A DNA stretch of 64,000 nt from Colwellia piezophila ATCC BAA-637 (GTDB lineage: Bacteria > Pseudomonadota > Gammaproteobacteria > Enterobacterales > Alteromonadaceae). The DNA lies in contig NZ_KB905160.1 of assembly GCF_000378625.1 (NCBI RefSeq), forward strand, positions 600,952 to 664,951, given 5' to 3'. How positions within the stretch are numbered: position 1 is the stretch's first letter; each line of letters begins with the position of its first letter. The position numbers and the translations under genes are program-made. Below are positions 16,649 to 27,708 of the stretch, piece by piece. The notes beneath the pieces were generated by a model, which worked only from the letters and a program-made list of their open reading frames with translations, made no database searches and was not told where the DNA came from.

Positions 16649-18184
16649 TTAAGCCGTTACTAAATCTGCTCGACGTTGTATTAATTCATTACCTATTTGT
16701 TGATTTTGTTGACAGCTTAATGGGTAAAATATCATTAATGCCGCACCAGCAAAAGCAAAGGCAGCGGGTATCCAACTCATCAGTAATTGCATGCCGGGTA
16801 AAGAAGCTTCAATAGTGGCCTTGTCCATACCGTCATAACCATAACTAGCAAGAACGACTAATACCAGTGCGCCAGCAAAACCACCGCCGGTTTTTTGTAC
16901 AAAAGTTCCAGCCGAATAGATCAAACCCGTTGCCCGTCGACCATTTTTCCACTCAGAGTAATCCGCAGAGTCCCCTAACATGGTAAAGAATAACGTTGGC
17001 ATCATGGCAGCAAAGAATTCAGCACTACAACCTAAGATGAAAATAGCAGTGATATTACCCTGAGGTACCCAATAGAAAGCGGCGGTTAACAAACCACTAA
17101 GCATGAGTGCGACAATAAACAACTTCCGCTTACCCAATTTTTTGGATAAATAACCAGTACATAAGGCGCCTAAAATAGACACCAGTAATAGTGCGATGAA
17201 GTACTTACCAATCATCAGTGTATCGCCCACTTGATATTTGAAATAATAAGCAATTGTGCCGTATTTGATGCCGTTAAACATCATGGTTAAAAAGCCAATA
17301 CCTAAGAGTATCAACCAAGGTTTATTGGTCAGTAGGTCAACCATATCTCTTTGGCTGCCACTCATATCCTCAGGAGTATTGTTGATCAAACGTTTGATCA
17401 GTAGCCACATAGAAGTCATGATGATGACAAAGAATAAACCACTATATATATCGCGATAATAGAAAAATAAGCTCATGGCTAATAAAGGCAAAATGATAAA
17501 AGGTAAGTTCTTACTTAAATCAAATAGTTCTGTTTTCAAATTGCTCGATTCATCAACGACCGTTATTACCCGCTCTTTGGTGGTGGCAAAAGTTATCACC
17601 ATTAGGGCAATTAAAATACCAGCAAACATATACATACTATATTGATAGCCTAAGGCATCATTGCCGTCACCAAAGTAGGCAACCAAGTCAGGTAAAAAGC
17701 CCATCACCAGTAAACCACCAGCAAAAGCCCCAGCAAAACGAAAGCCCGATAAACTAGTACGCTCTGTGTCACTAGCGGTCATTACACCCATTAAAGCGGA
17801 GTAGGGTACATTATTGACCGTATAGGCGAGGGTTAAACCTATATAGGTTACATAAGCGTAGATGAGTTTATTGCTATCAGATAAATCAGGGGTGGTGAAA
17901 CATAACACCATAAACAAGGCTAAAAAGGGCGTTGACCATAAAATCCACGGGCGAAATTTTCCCCAACGGGTATTAGTGCGATCGGCAATCATGCCCATAA
18001 TGATATCGGTAACGCCATCAGATAAACGTACCACTAAAAATAGCATGGCGGCAGCCGCAGCGGTTAAGCCAAAGGTGTCGGTATAAAACACCGCTAAGTA
18101 AGCTAAAGCGCCGCGCCACACTAGGTTAGCAGCTGCATCGCCTGTGGCGTAACCTACTTTTTCATAAAAGGGAATTTTAGTCAT
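16649..18184 (-). CDS. GPH-family sugar transporter 2 with central insertion
   Basis: At 511 aa this protein is about 70 residues longer than the adjacent GPH paralogue. The N-terminal half shows YGT-type start FYEKVGYATGDAAANLVW and the motif DGVTDIIMGMIADRTNTRWG. Extra sequence lies near residues 225-290, including the hydrophobic runs FIILPLLAMSLFFYY and GLFFVIIMTSMWLLI, followed by a polar stretch. That adds about two membrane segments in the middle of the protein, between the two six-helix halves. It is likely an oligosaccharide importer acting with GH1 encoded 81 bases upstream. Confidence 0.83.
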   Translation of the reverse strand: MTKIPFYEKVGYATGDAAANLVWRGALAYLAVFYTDTFGLTAAAAAMLFLVVRLSDGVTDIIMGMIADRTNTRWGKFRPWILWSTPFLALFMVLCFTTPDLSDSNKLIYAYVTYIGLTLAYTVNNVPYSALMGVMTASDTERTSLSGFRFAGAFAGGLLVMGFLPDLVAYFGDGNDALGYQYSMYMFAGILIALMVITFATTKERVITVVDESSNLKTELFDLSKNLPFIILPLLAMSLFFYYRDIYSGLFFVIIMTSMWLLIKRLINNTPEDMSGSQRDMVDLLTNKPWLILLGIGFLTMMFNGIKYGTIAYYFKYQVGDTLMIGKYFIALLLVSILGALCTGYLSKKLGKRKLFIVALMLSGLLTAAFYWVPQGNITAIFILGCSAEFFAAMMPTLFFTMLGDSADYSEWKNGRRATGLIYSAGTFVQKTGGGFAGALVLVVLASYGYDGMDKATIEASLPGMQLLMSWIPAAFAFAGAALMIFYPLSCQQNQQIGNELIQRRADLVTA

Positions 18185-18265
18185 TGGGTCTTTATTTCCT
18201 TGAACGATATTATTTACTTAACTTAGTTAAATTAATTACTTAAATTATTTACTTAAGATGTTTAC

Positions 18266-19597
18266 TTACCTATTGGTAATCAATGCTTTATAAGCAAGTC
18301 CACTGGCTTTAATGGTTCTTACTTGTGTATCGTAATCGACATAAACTATGCCAAAGCGTTTTAAGTAACCTTCTGCCCATTCAAAGTTATCCATCAAACT
18401 CCAGGCGAAATAGCCATGCACTTGTACGCCTTGTTCAATCGCATCATTCACTGCATTAAGGTGATTCTGATAATAATCAACCCTGTCTATATCGTTCACG
18501 ACACCATCAATGATTTTATCAGCCATAGCTGCGCCATTTTCAGTGATATAAACTGGCGGTAAAGTGTACTTTTCATTTAGAGAAACGAGTAGCTCGGTAA
18601 ACGCTTCCGGGTATATTTCCCAGCCAATATCGGTAAGTGGCTCAGGTGGATCAATTTGCAGGAAATGCTCATTTTCATCAGCGCGATAAATTGCTCGAGT
18701 ATAAAAATTAACGCCTAAGAAGTCCATTGAATGAGCGATGATGGCCATATCACCCTCAAAGATATCAGGTTGATGCTCAGCAGGAAGTTGAGACATAATT
18801 ACTGGATATTCACCGTCAAACAATGGCTTAATGTACCATTGATTAAAATAGTCATCAGCAAAGGTTGATGCTTTTACATCAGCTAATGATTCTGATTCAG
18901 GATAACAAGGGGTAAAGTTAAGTACGATACCATTTAAGCTATCAGGGCTATTTTTAGCTAATACTTGCATGGCTAAACCATGGGCAAGTAATAAATGGTG
19001 TGCAGCCTTTTTACCAAACTCTTTACCGACAATACCTGGAGCATGGATACCTGCTTCATAACCTAAAAAGGCACTGCAAAAAGGTTCGTTGAGCGTAGCA
19101 TAGGAATAAACCCTATTGCTAAAAGCTTTTGAAATTAAGTCAGCGTAATCTCTAAATTTATAGGCAGTTTCACGATTTAACCAACCACCTTGATCTTCCA
19201 AATGTTGAGGTAAATCCCAATGATAAAGTGTGACAAAAGCTTTAATGTTTTTAGACTTTAAGGTATCTAAAATATTTAGATAATAAGTGACACCTTCATG
19301 GTTTAACTCACCGGACTCTGTTATCACTCGTGGCCATGAAATAGATAACCTATAGGCGTCAACACCTAATGAATCAATTAATTCAATGTCGTCTTGCCAA
19401 CGGTTGAAATGATCACAAGCTACATCACCATTTGAGCCATCAACAATTTTATTTGGTGTATTACAAAACGTATCCCAAATACATGGAAGCCTTGATTCTC
19501 TACCGCCCTCAATTTGAAACGAAGCGGTGGCTACACCATAAACAAAATCTTTTGATAGCATTTTTGCTTGAGCGGGTAGAGTAAGTTTGACAGTCAT
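18266..19597 (-). CDS. Cytoplasmic GH1 beta-glucosidase
   Basis: This 443-aa retaining beta-glucosidase is typical in size for bacterial GH1. There is no signal peptide, so it acts in the cytoplasm. The acid/base Glu171 lies in ATLNEPF, the nucleophile Glu353 in YITENGAAM, and the aglycone/glucose contacts in FQIEGG, YHWDLPQ and the C-terminal WSLMDNFEWAEG. It should split cellobiose, laminaribiose or other short beta-glucosides imported by the two GPH proteins encoded downstream. First gene of the operon GH1-GPH-GPH-lacI-glk. A perfect LacI-type palindrome lies 110 bases upstream of the start. Confidence 0.92.
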   Translation of the reverse strand: MTVKLTLPAQAKMLSKDFVYGVATASFQIEGGRESRLPCIWDTFCNTPNKIVDGSNGDVACDHFNRWQDDIELIDSLGVDAYRLSISWPRVITESGELNHEGVTYYLNILDTLKSKNIKAFVTLYHWDLPQHLEDQGGWLNRETAYKFRDYADLISKAFSNRVYSYATLNEPFCSAFLGYEAGIHAPGIVGKEFGKKAAHHLLLAHGLAMQVLAKNSPDSLNGIVLNFTPCYPESESLADVKASTFADDYFNQWYIKPLFDGEYPVIMSQLPAEHQPDIFEGDMAIIAHSMDFLGVNFYTRAIYRADENEHFLQIDPPEPLTDIGWEIYPEAFTELLVSLNEKYTLPPVYITENGAAMADKIIDGVVNDIDRVDYYQNHLNAVNDAIEQGVQVHGYFAWSLMDNFEWAEGYLKRFGIVYVDYDTQVRTIKASGLAYKALITNR

Positions 19598-19989
19598 TAG
19601 CGATTACCTATTTATAAAGCCAATTCAATTTGGCAGTTATCTTTATTTTTATAGAGGCGATTACAAAAGGCTTGATTAAAATATTTATATGTTCATCAAT
19701 AGAGCCATGTAAGCGCTTACATTTAGGTTAGTGTTTTCTGTGCTTGAGGTCAACCTCTTTTAATTTGTTTAAGATGTTTGTTGATTTAACTATATGAAAT
19801 ATAGACTGATTAATGGTTTTCTTAGATAGGTTCAACGTAGGTTTATATTTTTTGGAAATAGTAACCTTGTTTGAATAATCAAGTTGACAATAAGTTTTTT
19901 TAAAACCCGCAAGTGTTAAAAGTTGTTATTTTTCAGTTGATTAATACTAATAGTAAAGCCTAGCTCGTTAATGTGGCTGTGCTTTAGTA
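19598..19989. other. Regulatory intergenic region between GH1 and the chemoreceptor
   Basis: This holds the promoter of the GH1 operon with the operator at 19707-19722, and the 3' end region of the minus-strand chemoreceptor gene. No ORF or clear terminator is visible in the remainder. Confidence 0.6.
19707..19722. promoter_or_regulatory. LacI-type operator, class A, upstream of the GH1 operon
   Basis: The perfect 16-bp palindrome ATGTAAGCGCTTACAT has the central CG and inverted half-sites typical of LacI-family operators. An identical 16-mer is at 23672-23687. Binding by the regulator encoded at 14151-15152 is inferred from co-location. Confidence 0.85.
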
Positions 19990-22068
19990 TTAATGAATAT
20001 TTCTTTTAGTTGCAACGGTAAAACGGTCAACACTTTCACTATTTTCGTGCGCTATACTTGCGAGCCCTTGAACCGTTTCTTTAATTTCTTTGGCTGCCAA
20101 AAAGCTTGAATCACCTATGTCCTTTAACATAGAAACATTAGAGTTTAATTCGCCCAGGGTGGTACTTTGTTGCTCCATTGCCGCAGCAATGCGATGCAAC
20201 ATATCTTCGCTTTCAGTTACAGAGTCAGAAATTAAACTCATGTCTTGAGAAACTTGCTTCGAAATATTAACTCCTTCTTGGGAGTATTTTACTGCTTCTT
20301 CAACTAAACCGGCTATCTCATGAGCAGACTTAGCTGAGTTATTTGCTAGGTTTCTTACTTCATCGGCTACTACGGCAAAACCTCTGCCTTGCTCACCTGC
20401 TCGAGCTGCCTCTATTGCCGCATTTAGGGCTAATAAATTGGTTTGCTCGGCAATCTTATTGATTGCGGTAGTTATGTTGTCGATTTGAATGCTATTTGCT
20501 GATATCTTGTTGACCACCTCAATCATCTGAGACATTAAATCACGGCCGTGGTTAACCATAGTAACGGCATCAACAGCATTTTGACTGGCATTTTCAGTGT
20601 TGGTAGCGACTTCTGCAATTGACCGATTACTTTCATCTAACGCTTGAGCAACATGCTCTATTGACTCTTGTTGTCGAGATGAACCCTCAGAAACTACCTC
20701 ACTTGCTTTGTCTGCTTTATCAATATTAGAAGTAATCATAGTGGTTGAAGCATGAATAGTTGCAATGGCTTGCTCTAGGGATGACATCGAAGAATTAATA
20801 CTTTGCTTTAATCTATTTAAATCTCCCGTTGCATCGGCTTCAACTCTAACCGTAAGATCACCACTCGACACTTGCTCCATAACGTTGTTGATATCATTTA
20901 TATTGCAGTGCAGGCTTTCCATTAACTGATTGAAAGCAATTGCTGTTTGACCAACTTCATCACCCGATTTAACATCACAGCGCAGGGAGAAATCTCCCTT
21001 AGCTTCAACTTCAGCAACTAATTGTTGCAAACAATCTAATGGGGCTATTAATCGACGAGCAACAAAGAACGATACTGCTGCGCCAACGACTAAAACAGCC
21101 GCAAGTAAGCTCCAAAGTAACTTTCTTACTTCCGACATTTTTGCTATTGAAAAAGCTTTTGAGTACATAACACTGACCAAAGCAATTTCTGTATTATTAT
21201 TATTGCTTATGGGAAAAGTACTGGCGAAGTAACTGTTATTACTTAGTTCTACGTCATGCTTAATAACGGTAGAATTAGTGTTAGATAATTTTAAATTGAC
21301 ATCATTACTTAAGGCAGACAGAGCCTTTAAAGTACCTGAGCTGATTTTGTTCTCAACAAAAATATTTATTTGGGTTTTAGACAATTGAGATAACAATTTT
21401 ACAAATGAATCGTCTAACTTAAAATGAGCAGACAAGGTACCTGATATCATAGCGCTATCGTATTCATCCATTACTGAAAATAATGAACTGATGGCCAATT
21501 GATTATCATAAATGTTAAAGAAACTGTTATTCTTTACAACAGTTTTGTTTTTGCTATGGCTATCAAAAGTGATGTTAGGTTTACTGTTAACGGCTTCTTG
21601 TCCATTGTTACTAACTAGCCAAGAGTCCATACCAATAAACCAGCCAGATTCGGATTTTTTCGCAAGATAATAAGCAATGACTTGGCCACTGTTAGCAGTT
21701 AGTACGACACGATCAAAGTTGTTTTTTTGTGCTACTGTGGCGAGTAACTTAGCAATTTCTCGCCCCATTTCAATATAAGCATCATCATAGCTAGCATTGG
21801 TGTTTTCCTCGCTTAATTCTGACAGCATAGCGAGATTCGATTTTAATACACTGATGTTTGCTAATGACGATATCACATTATTTTGGTTGTTCATCTTATC
21901 TTTCATTTTCTCTTGCACAACACCAACACCTACTTCTAATCTGCCTCTTGCTTCGTCGCTAAACCATTGCTCAGCTTTGTTACTGACGACTAGGGTGTTA
22001 ACCAAAGCGGCAGCGACGGTTAACACCACTAAGGTCAGCACTATCTTCATCTTAATACTTAAGAGCAT
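19990..22068 (-). CDS. Methyl-accepting chemotaxis protein
   Basis: This 692-aa transmembrane chemoreceptor starts at the ATG at 22068, which has GGAG 10 bases ahead; the TTG at 22086 is less likely. An N-terminal membrane helix (about residues 1-25) and a second one near 325-345 bracket a large periplasmic sensor domain of Cache-like size. A HAMP region follows, then the coiled-coil signalling domain with the conserved hairpin tip [20 protein letters not shown] and [10 protein letters not shown]. It is encoded directly after a periplasmic binding protein gene (a few tens of bases apart, same strand), which suggests that the ligand reaches the receptor via that protein. It signals to CheA/CheW encoded elsewhere. 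Confidence 0.9.
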   Translation of the reverse strand: MLLSIKMKIVLTLVVLTVAAALVNTLVVSNKAEQWFSDEARGRLEVGVGVVQEKMKDKMNNQNNVISSLANISVLKSNLAMLSELSEENTNASYDDAYIEMGREIAKLLATVAQKNNFDRVVLTANSGQVIAYYLAKKSESGWFIGMDSWLVSNNGQEAVNSKPNITFDSHSKNKTVVKNNSFFNIYDNQLAISSLFSVMDEYDSAMISGTLSAHFKLDDSFVKLLSQLSKTQINIFVENKISSGTLKALSALSNDVNLKLSNTNSTVIKHDVELSNNSYFASTFPISNNNNTEIALVSVMYSKAFSIAKMSEVRKLLWSLLAAVLVVGAAVSFFVARRLIAPLDCLQQLVAEVEAKGDFSLRCDVKSGDEVGQTAIAFNQLMESLHCNINDINNVMEQVSSGDLTVRVEADATGDLNRLKQSINSSMSSLEQAIATIHASTTMITSNIDKADKASEVVSEGSSRQQESIEHVAQALDESNRSIAEVATNTENASQNAVDAVTMVNHGRDLMSQMIEVVNKISANSIQIDNITTAINKIAEQTNLLALNAAIEAARAGEQGRGFAVVADEVRNLANNSAKSAHEIAGLVEEAVKYSQEGVNISKQVSQDMSLISDSVTESEDMLHRIAAAMEQQSTTLGELNSNVSMLKDIGDSSFLAAKEIKETVQGLASIAHENSESVDRFTVATKRNIH

Positions 22069-22100
22069 AATTTTACTCCGATCCAAAACGAAAATTACGG

Positions 22101-23354
22101 CTATTCTAGTTTAGTAGGCATGCCTGCCGCGATTCTTGCTTCATCCCATTCAGCCTTTGTTCGTGCAGCTTCTTCGCCATCCATCGAGCTGATAATTTCG
22201 AAAAAGTCAGATTTAAATTTATCTTTTAGTACCTCTGCTTGTGGTTTGCCTTTTACCGCATAGACGGTTTGAATATTTTGATGATCAAAAGCACGCCATA
22301 CTTGTTTATCTTTTAATAAGGTGAAATTGTGACCTTCCAGTGCTTTGATCACTGCTGAAGTATCAAAAGTACCTGCTCGCTCAACAGCATCTTTATATTG
22401 ATAAAGGATGGTATAAGCTGAAGCAGCTGACGTTGAAGGGTAACTATTGTATCTATTCGAAAATGCCTCAACAAATTTTATACCGCCCGCATAAGAGTTT
22501 TCATAAGGAACTTTCCATGACCAAGGTAAAGCTCCAACTACGCCCTCCATCACTTTAGGCCCCGCACTTTTTGCCATGCCCAGTGTTATATTTGGCACCA
22601 CCACTGCCATCCTACGCTTCAACCCCATAGCTGTTGCTTGTGTTACTGCTCGAGCCATATCATTACCGAATAACACCAGAACTAAGACATCAGGTTTATT
22701 CGCTTTTGCTAACGTTAACGCTTTTTTAAAATCTTTATCAGAAGCACCGGGAAAGGGAGTTAACACACGTTTATGTTTTTTCTCATCATTGGTATGACTA
22801 AATTTTCTGATTGATGATTCTGTGGTCCAACCCCAAGTATAATCTGCAGTTATATAAAAAAACTTTTTACCAGAAAAATTATCATTAAGATACTTTGATA
22901 ATACTTTTGCACCCATCCATGCGTTATAGCATTCTCTGAACATATGACTTTGACCAGCTTTACCCGTCGTAGCATTTGAATAGGTTAATGTACCAAAATA
23001 TAGCTTGTCTCTTGATTTCGCTACCTTGCCACCTGCAATGGCTACTGCGCTCGATGAACCACCTAAAATCATCTGTGCGCCATCACTATCTATCATAGAC
23101 TCAACATTTTCGGTTGATTTGTTTGCTTTGGAGGCGGTATCTTTTTTGACCAACGTTATGTTTTTACCTAAGATCCCACCTAATTTGTTTATCTCAATTA
23201 TGGCCATTTCAGTGGCTTGTAGCTGAGCTTTTCCTTGAACACTATAAGGTCCGCTAGCTGGGTAGTTAAGACCTATAACAATATCATCAGCAGCAGTGAC
23301 CGTATTCATCGTCAACAACATTAGACCAGTGCAAATGAGCATTAATTTTTTCAT
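22101..23354 (-). CDS. Periplasmic type I solute-binding protein (urea/branched-chain amino acid type)
   Basis: This 417-aa exported protein has a signal peptide (residues 1-22, cut after VTA). The mature part starts [20 protein letters not shown], the hallmark of Leu/Ile/Val- or urea/amide-type binding proteins. I chose the ATG at 23354 because AGAGG lies about 10 bases ahead; a longer reading from 23471 adds 39 residues without a plausible export signal. No permease or ATPase genes are present, so it is not part of a local ABC importer. Adjacent to a chemoreceptor, it most likely works as a ligand-binding partner for taxis. The ligand is unknown. A class A operator lies in the shared divergent promoter region. 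Confidence 0.85.
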   Translation of the reverse strand: MKKLMLICTGLMLLTMNTVTAADDIVIGLNYPASGPYSVQGKAQLQATEMAIIEINKLGGILGKNITLVKKDTASKANKSTENVESMIDSDGAQMILGGSSSAVAIAGGKVAKSRDKLYFGTLTYSNATTGKAGQSHMFRECYNAWMGAKVLSKYLNDNFSGKKFFYITADYTWGWTTESSIRKFSHTNDEKKHKRVLTPFPGASDKDFKKALTLAKANKPDVLVLVLFGNDMARAVTQATAMGLKRRMAVVVPNITLGMAKSAGPKVMEGVVGALPWSWKVPYENSYAGGIKFVEAFSNRYNSYPSTSAASAYTILYQYKDAVERAGTFDTSAVIKALEGHNFTLLKDKQVWRAFDHQNIQTVYAVKGKPQAEVLKDKFKSDFFEIISSMDGEEAARTKAEWDEARIAAGMPTKLE

Positions 23355-23738
23355 CAGACAATCCTCTACAGTTATTAAACATACTGCTCTACATAACTTA
23401 TAAGCGTAGTAGAAATTAGTTGGATTGTATGTTATTTGTACAGTTAAGTGCATACACCTTTGGTATTTCAAATGGATAAAATTAAATTAGCTCGGCAAGT
23501 TATAGTAGCGGAACGAATATTGCTCCTTGTTAAAGCCTTTGTACAAAAATAACAACCGATTGGTATTGCGGACTAATTTGACGATGCACACTTAATATAG
23601 TGCTTACATATTTATTTAATTATTACTAAAGCTTTAAAAAACGCTTGAAAAATAGTGCCTACTAGCTTTTAATGTAAGCGCTTACATAAAAATAATTATC
23701 TACATTAATACTAATAGAACTATTCCTAAGGGGACATT
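23355..23738. other. Divergent promoter region: binding protein/chemoreceptor versus MFS/GH3
   Basis: This 384-base region contains the operator at 23672-23687 and an ACCGATTGGTAT half-palindrome near 23555. It should hold promoters for both directions. No ORF of its own is recognised. Confidence 0.6.
23672..23687. promoter_or_regulatory. LacI-type operator, class A, upstream of the MFS/GH3 operon
   Basis: ATGTAAGCGCTTACAT is identical over all 16 bases to the site before the GH1 operon. It ends 51 bases before the ATG at 23739, a usual repressor position. It could also affect the divergent binding-protein/chemoreceptor operon. Confidence 0.85.
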
Positions 23739-25001
23739 ATGGCTTCATTGTCAAACACTGGTATCTCACAACATATGGCAGATGAAACACAAAGCGCCGA
23801 CTATCGCTTTGCACTAACATCATTAACGTCTTTATTTTTCATGTGGGGCTTTATCACTTGTTTAAATGATATTTTGATCCCGCACTTAAAAGGTGTATTT
23901 GATTTATCTTATAGTCAGGCGATGTTAGTTCAGTTCTGTTTCTTTGGTGCTTATTTTATTGTTTCACTGCCTGCTGGTGCAATAGTTAAAAAATTGGGTT
24001 ACCAAAAGGGTATTGTCTTAGGTTTAATTATTGCAGCCATCGGTTGCTTATGTTTTTATCCCGCAGCAAGCATGCACAGCTATCCGGTTTTCTTAATGGC
24101 ATTATTTATACTTGCCAGTGGTATTACCTTATTACAAGTATCCGCTAATCCTTATGTCAGTATGTTGGGTGATGCTAAAACGGCTTCATCTCGTTTAACA
24201 ATGACACAAGCTTTTAATGCATTAGGTACTACTGTAGCGCCATTTTTTGGTGCCTTGTTAATTTTGAATGAAGCTGCTGATGCACTGTCGCCGCAAGCCT
24301 CAGCAGAAGCCGTGCAAATGCCTTATGTTTTTCTGGCCGCTATGTTATTAGTGCTAGCCGCGCTTTTTGCTTGGTTAAAGTTACCTAACTTATCTCCTGT
24401 TGAAGAAGAAAAATCTCATGATGAAGACAGTGGTAGTGCTTGGCAACATAGCCATTTAGTACTTGGCGCTCTTGGTATCTTCGTTTATGTAGGTGCTGAA
24501 GTCTCTATTGGTAGCTTTTTAGTAAGCTTCTTTGCCGATCCTAATATTGCTGGTTTAGAAGAATCGCAAGCGGCAAAATATATTGCCTATTATTGGGGCG
24601 GCGCTATGGTCGGTCGTTTTATCGGTGCAGCTGTTATGCAAAAAATTGCTGCGGGTAAAGTGTTATGTTTTAACGCAGCACTGGCCGTTATCTTGATTTT
24701 AGTTGCTGTTTTCTCATCTGGTACGCTTGCCATGGTGGCAATTTTACTGGTTGGTTTATGTAATTCAATCATGTTCCCAACCATTTTTAGTTTAGCCATT
24801 CAAGGCTTAGGTAAACATACCAGCCAAGCATCCGGTATTTTATGTTTAGCCATTGTTGGCGGCGCAATCATTCCGCTTTTTCAAGGGCTGTTAGCTGACA
24901 GTATTGGCGTTCAACCAGCATTTGCTTTACCTATATTGTGCTATTTCTTTATCGCTTATTACGGTCTATCGGGTAGTAAAATAAAAGAAATTGCCAAATA
25001 A
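23739..25001 (+). CDS. MFS glucose/galactose-type transporter (FHS family)
   Basis: This 420-aa inner-membrane symporter belongs to the fucose-galactose-glucose (FHS) family. The opening [28 protein letters not shown] is typical (seen at about residues 25-52), with [10 protein letters not shown] and the [20 protein letters not shown] segment in the middle. Twelve hydrophobic helices are apparent. The likely substrate is glucose released by periplasmic GH3 and GH16/GH30 products. A strong ribosome-binding site (AAGGGGA) precedes the ATG. It is followed 52 bases later by the GH3 lipoprotein gene in the same operon and preceded by a class A operator. Confidence 0.88.
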   Translation: MASLSNTGISQHMADETQSADYRFALTSLTSLFFMWGFITCLNDILIPHLKGVFDLSYSQAMLVQFCFFGAYFIVSLPAGAIVKKLGYQKGIVLGLIIAAIGCLCFYPAASMHSYPVFLMALFILASGITLLQVSANPYVSMLGDAKTASSRLTMTQAFNALGTTVAPFFGALLILNEAADALSPQASAEAVQMPYVFLAAMLLVLAALFAWLKLPNLSPVEEEKSHDEDSGSAWQHSHLVLGALGIFVYVGAEVSIGSFLVSFFADPNIAGLEESQAAKYIAYYWGGAMVGRFIGAAVMQKIAAGKVLCFNAALAVILILVAVFSSGTLAMVAILLVGLCNSIMFPTIFSLAIQGLGKHTSQASGILCLAIVGGAIIPLFQGLLADSIGVQPAFALPILCYFFIAYYGLSGSKIKEIAK

Positions 25002-25053
25002 GAGCTAGTTATCAAAACGCTATTAGCTATTAACCTGAATAAGAAGTAACACA

Positions 25054-27687
25054 ATGATAAACAATAATTTTATTAATATTTGCTTAAAAAGCAAAGACTC
25101 TAAAAATCATAAACTTAAAGCCAGCTTACTCTGCTTGGCTATTTCGTCATTACTTGTTGGCTGTAACGGCAATAAGCAAGAGGCAGTTTCGATGATAAAT
25201 TCCGAGGACACAGCTACATCACCGCAACAACCAAAGCCTTCAACCAATATAGATATTTGGCCAACACTTGATATTGAAGTAAAAGCCGATGCCGATATTG
25301 AAGCTAAAGTCGCATCGCTGTTAGCTACCATGAACCTTGAGCAAAAAGTGGCGCAAATGATCCAACCGGAAATACGAGATATCACTGTTGAAGATATGCG
25401 TAAATATGGTTTTGGCTCTTATTTAAATGGTGGCGGTGCTTTTCCAAATAACGATAAACATGCCACACCTATTGACTGGGTCAATTTAGCGGAAGCCATG
25501 TATCAAGCGTCAATCGACGATAGCTTAGACGGTAACAGAATCCCGACTATGTGGGGCACAGATGCGGTACACGGACATAACAATGTTATTGGTGCCACCT
25601 TGTTTCCTCATAATATTGGTTTAGGTGCGGCAAATAACCCTGAGCTGATTGAAAAGATTGCTGCGATCACGGCAACAGAAGTGATGGTAACCGGTATCGA
25701 TTGGGTTTTTGCACCAACGGTCGCCGTGGTACGGGATGATCGCTGGGGTAGAACGTATGAAGGTTACTCTGAAGACCCTGAAATAGTGAGAGAATACTCT
25801 GCCGCTATAGTAAAGGGTTTGCAAGGTGCAGCAGATAAAGATTTTCTCGGCGATACCCGTGTTATCAGCACAATAAAACACTTTATCGGTGACGGTGGCA
25901 CTGAAGGCGGTGACGACCAAGGCAATAATATCTCCTCAGAGCAGGAATTATTTGATGTTCATGGCCAAGGTTACATAGGTGGCTTAACGGCTGGCGCGCA
26001 ATCGGTGATGGCATCCTTTAATAGCTGGCACGGCAGTAAGGTTCATGGCAATAAATACTTATTAACGGATGTGTTAAAAGGCAAAATGGGCTTTGATGGT
26101 TTTGTTGTTGGTGACTGGAATGGTCATGGACAAGTTAAAGGCTGTTCAAATGAGAGCTGTCCACAAGCAATAAATGCCGGCTTAGATATCTTTATGGTGC
26201 CAACAGATGCATGGAAGCCACTATATGAAAATACTATTGCCCAAGTAAAAAGTGGTGAAATTGCACAGTCACGCATTGATGATGCCGTGAGCAGAATTCT
26301 ACGCGTTAAATTCAGAGCCGGTCTTTTTGATAAACCAAGCCCAGCAAATAGGGCTTTATCAGGAAAAACACACTTAATTGGTGCAATAGAGCACAGAGAA
26401 GTTGCCAAACAAGCGGTAAGAGAGTCACTAGTGTTATTGAAAAACAAGGGTAACTTATTACCTTTGTCTGCTAGTCAAAAAATACTGGTTGCTGGTGATG
26501 GCGCTGATAACATTGGCAAGCAATCAGGTGGTTGGACGATAACTTGGCAGGGCACTAATAATTTTAATGATGACTTTCCGGGTGGCAGCTCAATCTATTC
26601 AGGCATTGAGCAGCAAGTTATTTCTGCGGGTGGTCAGGTAGAACTTAATGTTGATGGTGATTTTGAGACTAAACCAGATGTCGCGATAGTTGTTTTTGGT
26701 GAGGAGCCGTACGCAGAAGGCGTTGGTGATATTGAAAATCTAGAATACCAACAAGGTGTAAAACAAGACTTAGCACTATTAAATAAATTAAAAGCACAAG
26801 GAATTCCCGTTGTTTCATTATTTATTAGTGGCCGTCCAATGTGGGTTAATGCAGAGCTTAATGCTTCAGATGCCTTTGTCGCGGTTTGGTTACCAGGCTC
26901 AGAAGGTGTTGCGGTTGCTGATGTGCTTTTCAATAAAGTCAGTGGTGCAGTTAACTATGATTTTACCGGAAAGTTATCTTATTCTTGGCCTTCATCGGCA
27001 AATCAAACTAGGGTAAACCGTTTTGATGAGCATTATCAGCCATTATTACCTTATGGTTTTGGTTTGAGTTATGGCGATGAAAATGTCTTGGCGGATAATT
27101 TACCAGTGAGTAACACCACAAATAAGATTGGCTTACAAGCCATTACTTTGTTTGAAAGTTCGGTGAAAGCGCCCTGGAAAATAGTTATCGCAGATACTGA
27201 CTCGTCTAGTGTGATGACAAGTAGCATAATTGAAAATAAAGCGCTGTATTTACGTACCATTGATAGAGATGTTCAAGAAGATGCCAGAAGAGCACTATTT
27301 AACGGCACCCAATCTGGTCAGCTCGCTTTTACCAGTGTTCATGCCATTGATTTAACACCCTATAAAAAAGTAAACTCGACGCTTGAACTAACGGTGCGTT
27401 TACCTAAAGAGCAAGCTTTCTCTGAACAAGAGCAAGTTTACTTATCTATGGGCTGTGGTGAGCAATGCCAAGGCAAAGTCAGTATAAGTAAGGCGTTGTC
27501 AGCATTAAAAATTAACCAATGGCAGACGTTGGTTATTGACTTACAATGTTTTGAGAAAAGTGGCGCAGATCTGAGTAAAATTATTAGCCCATTTATTTTA
27601 TCTACAGCGGCAAAGTTAGAAATCGACTTTACTGATGTTTATATTAAACCCAATAGTATTGATAAAATAAATGTATCTTGTGACTAA
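25054..27687 (+). CDS. GH3 beta-glucosidase/exo-glucanase lipoprotein
   Basis: This 877-aa protein has a lipoprotein signal (LLVGC, Cys37), so it is anchored in the periplasm or outer membrane. The GH3 N-terminal barrel starts near residue 85. The catalytic Asp354 lies in DGFVVGDWNGHG. The loop KHFIGDGGTEGGDDQG is typical of plant-like and ExoP-like GH3 exo-1,3/1,4-beta-glucanases. The C-terminal alpha/beta domain runs to about 690. It is followed by a beta-sandwich module (about 700-877) of the kind in ExoP, ending in an NQWQTLVIDL strand motif that also appears in the GH16 and surface proteins of this window. It should release glucose from laminarin oligosaccharides for the co-encoded MFS carrier. 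Confidence 0.9.
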   Translation: MINNNFINICLKSKDSKNHKLKASLLCLAISSLLVGCNGNKQEAVSMINSEDTATSPQQPKPSTNIDIWPTLDIEVKADADIEAKVASLLATMNLEQKVAQMIQPEIRDITVEDMRKYGFGSYLNGGGAFPNNDKHATPIDWVNLAEAMYQASIDDSLDGNRIPTMWGTDAVHGHNNVIGATLFPHNIGLGAANNPELIEKIAAITATEVMVTGIDWVFAPTVAVVRDDRWGRTYEGYSEDPEIVREYSAAIVKGLQGAADKDFLGDTRVISTIKHFIGDGGTEGGDDQGNNISSEQELFDVHGQGYIGGLTAGAQSVMASFNSWHGSKVHGNKYLLTDVLKGKMGFDGFVVGDWNGHGQVKGCSNESCPQAINAGLDIFMVPTDAWKPLYENTIAQVKSGEIAQSRIDDAVSRILRVKFRAGLFDKPSPANRALSGKTHLIGAIEHREVAKQAVRESLVLLKNKGNLLPLSASQKILVAGDGADNIGKQSGGWTITWQGTNNFNDDFPGGSSIYSGIEQQVISAGGQVELNVDGDFETKPDVAIVVFGEEPYAEGVGDIENLEYQQGVKQDLALLNKLKAQGIPVVSLFISGRPMWVNAELNASDAFVAVWLPGSEGVAVADVLFNKVSGAVNYDFTGKLSYSWPSSANQTRVNRFDEHYQPLLPYGFGLSYGDENVLADNLPVSNTTNKIGLQAITLFESSVKAPWKIVIADTDSSSVMTSSIIENKALYLRTIDRDVQEDARRALFNGTQSGQLAFTSVHAIDLTPYKKVNSTLELTVRLPKEQAFSEQEQVYLSMGCGEQCQGKVSISKALSALKINQWQTLVIDLQCFEKSGADLSKIISPFILSTAAKLEIDFTDVYIKPNSIDKINVSCD

Positions 27688-27708
27688 TAGATAAGTTGAG
27701 GTTAAGTG

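Noticed and set aside
22102-23471. Longer start for the binding protein at 23471
   Set aside because: The extra 39 residues destroy the signal peptide; the ATG at 23354 has a good ribosome-binding site.
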